Shown in pieces: positions 59,668 to 64,000 of a stretch of DNA of 64,000 nucleotides. How positions within the stretch are numbered: the stretch's first letter is position 1; each line of letters starts with the position of its first letter. The notes below the pieces were generated by a model that searched no databases, was not told the DNA's origin, and saw only the letters and a list, made by a program, of their open reading frames with translations. A program made the position numbers and the translations under genes. This stretch comes from Datisca glomerata (taxonomy: Eukaryota > Streptophyta > Magnoliopsida > Cucurbitales > Datiscaceae). Where the stretch lies: the NCBI GenBank assembly GCA_003255025.1, contig QANY01004135.1:1116001-1180000 (forward strand), in the 5' to 3' direction.

Positions 59668-60175
59668 GGTGTTGGAGTGCCTTCGTCAGGAGGTGCGTGG
59701 GAGCCTACGCCACAAAGTGCGTGGGAGCCTCCGCCAGGGAGTGTGTAGGAGCATCTGCAATAGTGCACGGGAGCATCCACAACAGAGTGCGTGGGAGCCT
59801 CCGCCAGGGAGTGCGTGGGAGCCTTTGCCAGGGAGGCGCGGGAGCAACTGTAATGGAGTGCGTGGGAGCAACCACAATGGAGTGCGCGGGAGCATTCACT
59901 AGGGAGTGTGTGGGAGCATATATAACAGGGTGCGTGAGAGCATTCGCAATGGCATGTTGGGGAGCATCCTCAAAGGAGTGCGCGGGAGCATCCACCAGGG
60001 AGTGCGCGGGAGCATCCGACAGGGAGTGCGCGGGAGCATCCGCCAGGGAGTGCGCGGGAGCATCCGCCAGGGGGTGTGCGGGAGCATCTGTTAGGGAGTG
60101 CATAGGAGCATCCACCAGGGAATGCGTGGGAGCCTCTGCCAGGGAGTTCGCACGAGAGCCTCTGCTAGGAAGTGC
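59668..60175. repeat. 24-bp minisatellite, about 21 units
   Basis: The unit is gccagggagtgcgcgggagc plus atcc. It is most regular at 59985-60075. As 24 is a multiple of three, long frames stay open on both strands: 59705-60238 (-) with an eight-residue repeat (DAPAHSLA) and 59697-60179 (+) with GASARECA. Confidence 0.95.
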
Positions 60176-61262
60176 GTGAAAGCCTACACCGAGGAGCGCT
60201 TGTATGCCTACGTCGAGAAGTGCGTGTACGCATCTCACCGAGCATGTCGTTTATCATGGATGTTCTCAATTGGAGGCGTGAAATCCTATGCATCTTACCA
60301 AGCATGAAATTTATCATGTGTGTTCTCAAGTAGAGGCGTGAAAGCCTACACCGAGGAGCGTGTGTATGCCTACGTCGAGAAGTTCGTGTCTGCATCTCAC
60401 CGATCATGTCGTCTATTATGGATATTCTCAAGTGGAGGCGTGAAAGCCTATGCATCTCACCAAGCATGACCTTTATCATGTGTGTTCTTAAGTAGAGTCG
60501 TAAAAGCCTATGCATCTCACAAAACATTACGTTTATCATGGGTGTTTTCAAGTAGAGGCGAGAAAGCCTATGCATCCTCACCAAGCATGATATTTATCGT
60601 GAGTGTTCTCAAATAAAGGCATGAAAGCCTATGTATCTTACTAAGCATGACCTATCATGGGTGTTTTCAAGTAAAGGCGTGAAAGCCTATGCATCTCACC
60701 AAGCGTGACCTTTATCATTGGTGTATTTTAAAGGCATAAAATCCTATGTGTCTCACCAAGCATGACCTTTATCATGGGTGTTCCCAAGTAGAGGCGTGAA
60801 AGCCTGTGTATCTCACCAAGCATGACGTATATCATGGGTGTTCTCAAGTAGAGGCGTGAATGCATATGTATCTCACCAAGCATGACATTTATCACGGGTG
60901 TTCTCAAGTGACGGCGTTGGAGCCTATACGTTTCACCAGGCGTAACCTTTTTTCACAGGTGTTTTCAAGTCAAGGCATTAGAGCCTATGCGTTTCACCAG
61001 GCGTGACCTTTATCACTGGTGTTTTCAAGTCAAGGCGTTAGAGCCTATGCGTTTCACCAAGCGTGATCTTTAAAACGGGTGTTCTCATGTGTAGGTGTTG
61101 GAGCCTATGTGTTTCACATGGCGTGACCTTTATCACGGGTATTTTCAAGTAAAGGCATTGGAGCCTATGCGTTTCATCAGGCGTGACCTTTATCAGGGGT
61201 GTTTCAAGTAACTGCGTTGGAGCCTATGTTTTTCACCAGGCGTGACCTTTATCACGTGTGTT
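60176..61262. repeat. 60-bp minisatellite, about 18 units
   Basis: The unit holds gaggcgtgaaagcctatgca, tctcaccaagcatgaccttt and atcatgggtgttctcaagta. Units are almost exactly 60 bp. Left units have gaaagcc; right units (from 60900) have gttggagcc and caccaggcgtg, so two sub-families follow one another. On the minus strand 60165-60584 is open with a 20-residue repeat. Confidence 0.95.
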
Positions 61263-62798
61263 TAGAACCAATCATAAAAACATTTCCTCTACGTGATATT
61301 ATTGACACACTTAGAGGCGGTTGAAATCCCTTTTCACAATGAATAATGAAGAAACAGTCTTAAGTCACCCATCATGGTAATTTTGTCGTTACCTAGGGTG
61401 CACTCAACGATGAATCATAAACTCATATGTTGAGGTGATTTTATTGGCAGCGAGGCAGCAATTGATCTAGAATACTCTACTTGAGGCACCAAACATGGTT
61501 ATTTCCCGTTACCATGGATGTGCAGAGCCAATCATAAAAATGATTGATCAGGCCTTCACGCGTGGGGGTGAGCATGGGAGTGAGCTTCAGCTGGGCTTGA
61601 TGGCAGGTGGTTGAGCAGCGCGTTGGAGCAAGCCTTGGTGGCGGCACATGTATGTTGGTGGGGTGATCCTGCACTGGGCCTGGACTTGTGTGTTGAGCTT
61701 GTGCGACATTGGGGTATAGTGCATAGTGGCGGCACTAGTGTGATGGAGGCATGAGAGATGCAGGATAGGACCTTTGCTCGTGAGAGTGAGCGCGGGAGTG
61801 AGCATGTTGGCCAAGCGAGTCTTGGAGCTTAAGGTAGGCTTTCACCTTTTTACCTTCCTTTTCCTTTTGTGTAGTCCCACTTTGCTTTGCCGAGAGCAAT
61901 AATAGTAGGTAAGCTTTTCTTTAGTTTGATTTCAGTAAAGTTGCTGAAATTTGGGTGGGTGCCGCCATTAGACCTCAATGGTGGGTGGGTGCCTCCATTA
62001 GATCTCAGTGGCGGGTTGAGCTAAGCTTACTGGCGGCATCACATTTCTCCCTTGGTGTTTTTGCTGCTTCATAGAAAATATGAGATTTGTTCTAGCTTTG
62101 TCGTTTCTGTAAATTTCAGCATGGTTGCTGTTTTTTTTGCTTTGATTCACAAATCTTGGTTTTTGATGGTTGACACATGCTTTAAGATGAGTTTCGGTGG
62201 TGATGGGTGGGGGGTGCGCATGTGTGCCGCCATTGGGAGGGGTTGTCTAGTGCTATTTTCTTTCTGAGGATGACGCCACTAGGATGAGAGAGGTGTGTGT
62301 GTGACGCCATTGAGAGGGGAGTTGGGTTTTGCTATGTGTGTGCAGCCATTGAGAGGGGTTTTGGAATAGGAAAGTGTGGGTTACTGGCGGTAAAGGAAAG
62401 GAAGAGTTGGGCTTAGTAGCGGTAAAGGAATTGGGGAGTCCTACACTTGGTCCAATCCAACCTTCAACCACTTGTAGCCCTCACATGGCTTTGCCGAATG
62501 GGAATGGGATTTGGCCATTGAGCAAATTGCATTTTCATGTGATTTGCACCTCTTCATTGAGCAATTGAATTTTTATGTGAACAAAAATTCTGCAGCATTT
62601 TTTATGACTAAGAACATGTAGGCTAAGATTCTTGGATATGATTAGTGTGGGTGCTTGCTTGGTCTCTTGGTCAATGCGCGGGAGTGTAAGTCGAAGTAGT
62701 CGAATGGGTCAATGGTGGGGACGGTGATGTCCAATGGTGGTCTGGGTGTTGTGGTACGGTGGCATTGATGTAGGCATTTAATGTATCAATGACTCTCC
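61263..62798. other. Interior, no gene supported
   Basis: GC-moderate sequence with recurring phrases such as gccgccattagacctcaatg and gacgccattgagaggg (61960-62360). No domain on either strand. Confidence 0.5.
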
Positions 62799-62981
62799 TT
62801 ATCTCAGCTTGGAAGTTTGGAGCTCCCAGATAGCTTCGGCTTGCTCTTGCACTTGCACAGCTATGCTTGGTTGCATCTCGCGTAAAGTATTCTCACCCTT
62901 ATGGCCACGCTCATCATTGAGTGTAGGTCCATCTCCCTTTGTGCATGATAGAGCTACTCTTCCTTTTGCACGTCCAGCCAT
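62799..62981 (-). CDS. Gag-like start of the minisatellite-rich element
   Basis: On the minus strand a 60-codon frame starts at 62981 with MAGRAKGRVALSCTKGDGPT and goes on ERGHKGENTLREMQ and a short heptad-like stretch, QVQEQAEAIWELQTSKLR, then stops. It lies about 30 bp past the PBS, where gag starts. Basic N-terminus followed by a helix fits a gag beginning, but the frame is far shorter than a full gag, and no core or zinc knuckle follows in any frame I could follow. Confidence 0.4.
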   Translation of the reverse strand: MAGRAKGRVALSCTKGDGPTLNDERGHKGENTLREMQPSIAVQVQEQAEAIWELQTSKLR

Positions 62982-63010
62982 GATGGTGCTTCACTAGTGT
63001 GACAAACTAC

Positions 63011-63030
63011 TCCCCAGTGGAGTCGCCAAA
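63011..63030 (-). other. Primer-binding site
   Basis: On the minus strand tttggcgactccactgggga starts directly at the LTR end. ggcgactc(c/t)(g/a)ctgggga is a known PBS style of plant Gypsy and large non-autonomous elements. Confidence 0.75.
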
Positions 63031-64000
63031 TGTAGATGCCAAGGGGTGTCACGTGGGTGAGGTGCAGGAGTGGTCTAGTCTTAGCCAGTGACCGGAACAA
63101 TGCCTGAGAACGTCAGAGAGGACGCTGGGAGGTGAAAGGGGAGCACTCTAGACACTAAAAGGCAGTGACAAATGCTTGCTTGCTCTCTCTCTCTCTAGAA
63201 GTGGGAAATTCTCACTCTAAAAATGAGAGCTTCTCTTTCTAAAGTGGGAGCTTCTATCTCTAAAATGTCAATGCTCCTCAAATGAAGGAGGAGTCATCCT
63301 TTTATAGGTGAACAAAAGGAGTTGGGATCATTGCAACTAATCCTTTGATTTGCTGCAAGTCCGCCAATTAAATCGCACCATCTAAACTAAATGATCATGC
63401 TTATGTGAGCAAGAGGAGGATTACACATGAGCCAATAGGGTGGCGACACGTGGGTCTTTGTATAGTGACCATGATGATCTAGGGAGAACATGCCTAGCCG
63501 GTGGGGCGTAACGACGATGTTCACCCAACGCCTTCTCTCAAAGGTTCACTCAAACCAACCCATCCCTAAGGTAGGAGGGTAGCATAACCTCAATGTCTAG
63601 AGTGATCGTACTGAGGAGGTATGTATGTCCCCCGTCCAATACAACATAGCATCACCCCTAATTCTGCCAGTCCACAGCCTCCCAAACATTCCTAGGCAAC
63701 CATATGCCCACTGAAGTCTTTGTCACTTGACTTGGTAGTTTGTAATATGATTACTCGTTGTCATAGCAGAGTGATGCGTCTTGTCAGAAGTTTGTCATTG
63801 TTATCTTCGAGTTACATTACAAAGGGTAATCCATGCACCTCCATGGTACACCCATGAGGGTGACATTAATGGTGCTACCATTGGGTTGACACCCCATGTG
63901 GCTATCATGGGGATGACCCACACGGGTACCTCAGTGGCGGCACCCCAAGGAGTGCACCTCAGCGGTGACACTCCATGGTATGTCTTATTATTGACACTCC
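63031..64000 (-). repeat. 5' LTR, truncated by the window
   Basis: It matches 56639-57600 at roughly nine bases in ten by eye. In sense it ends ggcatctaca next to the PBS. The TATA box on the minus strand is near 63299-63306 (ctataaaagg). The far end lies outside the window. Confidence 0.85.

Larger units (their letters stand above)
56639..64000 (-). mobile_element. Minisatellite-rich non-autonomous LTR element, cut by window edge
   Basis: Two long direct repeats (56639 onward and 63031 onward) both begin tgtagatgccaaggggtgtc. Just inside the right copy is a PBS on the minus strand, so the element reads leftward and the right copy is its 5' LTR. The interior of about 5 kb has a short gag-like start and otherwise several tandem arrays. 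No protease, RT, RNase H or integrase is seen, as in LARD or TR-GAG type elements. It is GC-richer than the rest of the window. Confidence 0.75.

Noticed and set aside
1..64000. CRISPR array, bacterial operon, prophage or organellar insert
   Set aside because: The tandem repeats lack spacer structure, there are no ribosome-binding sites or operons, and all recognised proteins are of plant transposable elements.

Overview
This window looks like plant nuclear DNA, most likely from a eudicot. It is intergenic and built almost wholly of transposable elements nested inside one another. The evidence is the mix of families: Ty3/Gypsy of the Athila and chromovirus types, Ty1/Copia, an L1-type LINE with a DUF4283-like ORF1, CACTA (En/Spm) and a MULE-like element. 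Several elements carry plant-type primer-binding sites. Nearly every reading frame is broken by stops and frameshifts. I found no intact host protein gene, no rRNA gene, no functional tRNA gene and no CRISPR array. The species cannot be named from the sequence alone.

Layout, left half. At 1-13.4 kb an Athila-type polyprotein is split at one point in its reverse transcriptase by a chromovirus. The chromovirus LTR termini (832-1277 on +, 12387-12748 on -) each border the same 5-bp target. The halves now face opposite ways, so an inversion followed the insertion. The chromovirus gag (-) is itself split by a solo Copia LTR (8873-12040), which carries a MULE-like insertion. A partial Copia (about 2.77-5.3 kb) and a CACTA-like end (5.33 kb onward) lie between. 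At 13.4-21.4 kb is a near full-length but decayed LINE on -, interrupted in ORF2 by a 1.9-kb solo LTR with target duplication. At 21.4-27.9 kb are an Athila-type PBS and LTR on -, a possible spliced gene fragment, a 76-bp tandem array and a decayed coiled-coil gene.

Layout, right half. At 27.87-43.42 kb is one decayed Copia element. Its 5' LTR is truncated and then split by a 5.66-kb Athila-like element (28341-33996, target duplication CTACA) that kept gag-protease but lost most of RT and all of RNase H and integrase. At 43.4-49.3 kb are CACTA termini, a five-exon CACTA transposase-associated gene (-) and a local duplication of a CACTA end. At 49.4-56.6 kb are LTR fragments, tandem arrays, a microsatellite and a perfect 15-bp hairpin. 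At 56.6-64 kb is a GC-richer LTR element on -, cut by the window edge, with a PBS, a short gag-like start and long 24-bp and 60-bp minisatellites in place of pol genes.

Nothing here supports an undescribed cellular system such as defence, biosynthesis or signalling. The value of the window lies in its insertion history. At four places removing an inserted element plus one target copy restores a reading frame or an LTR alignment. The minisatellite-bearing non-autonomous element at the right end is the least familiar item.
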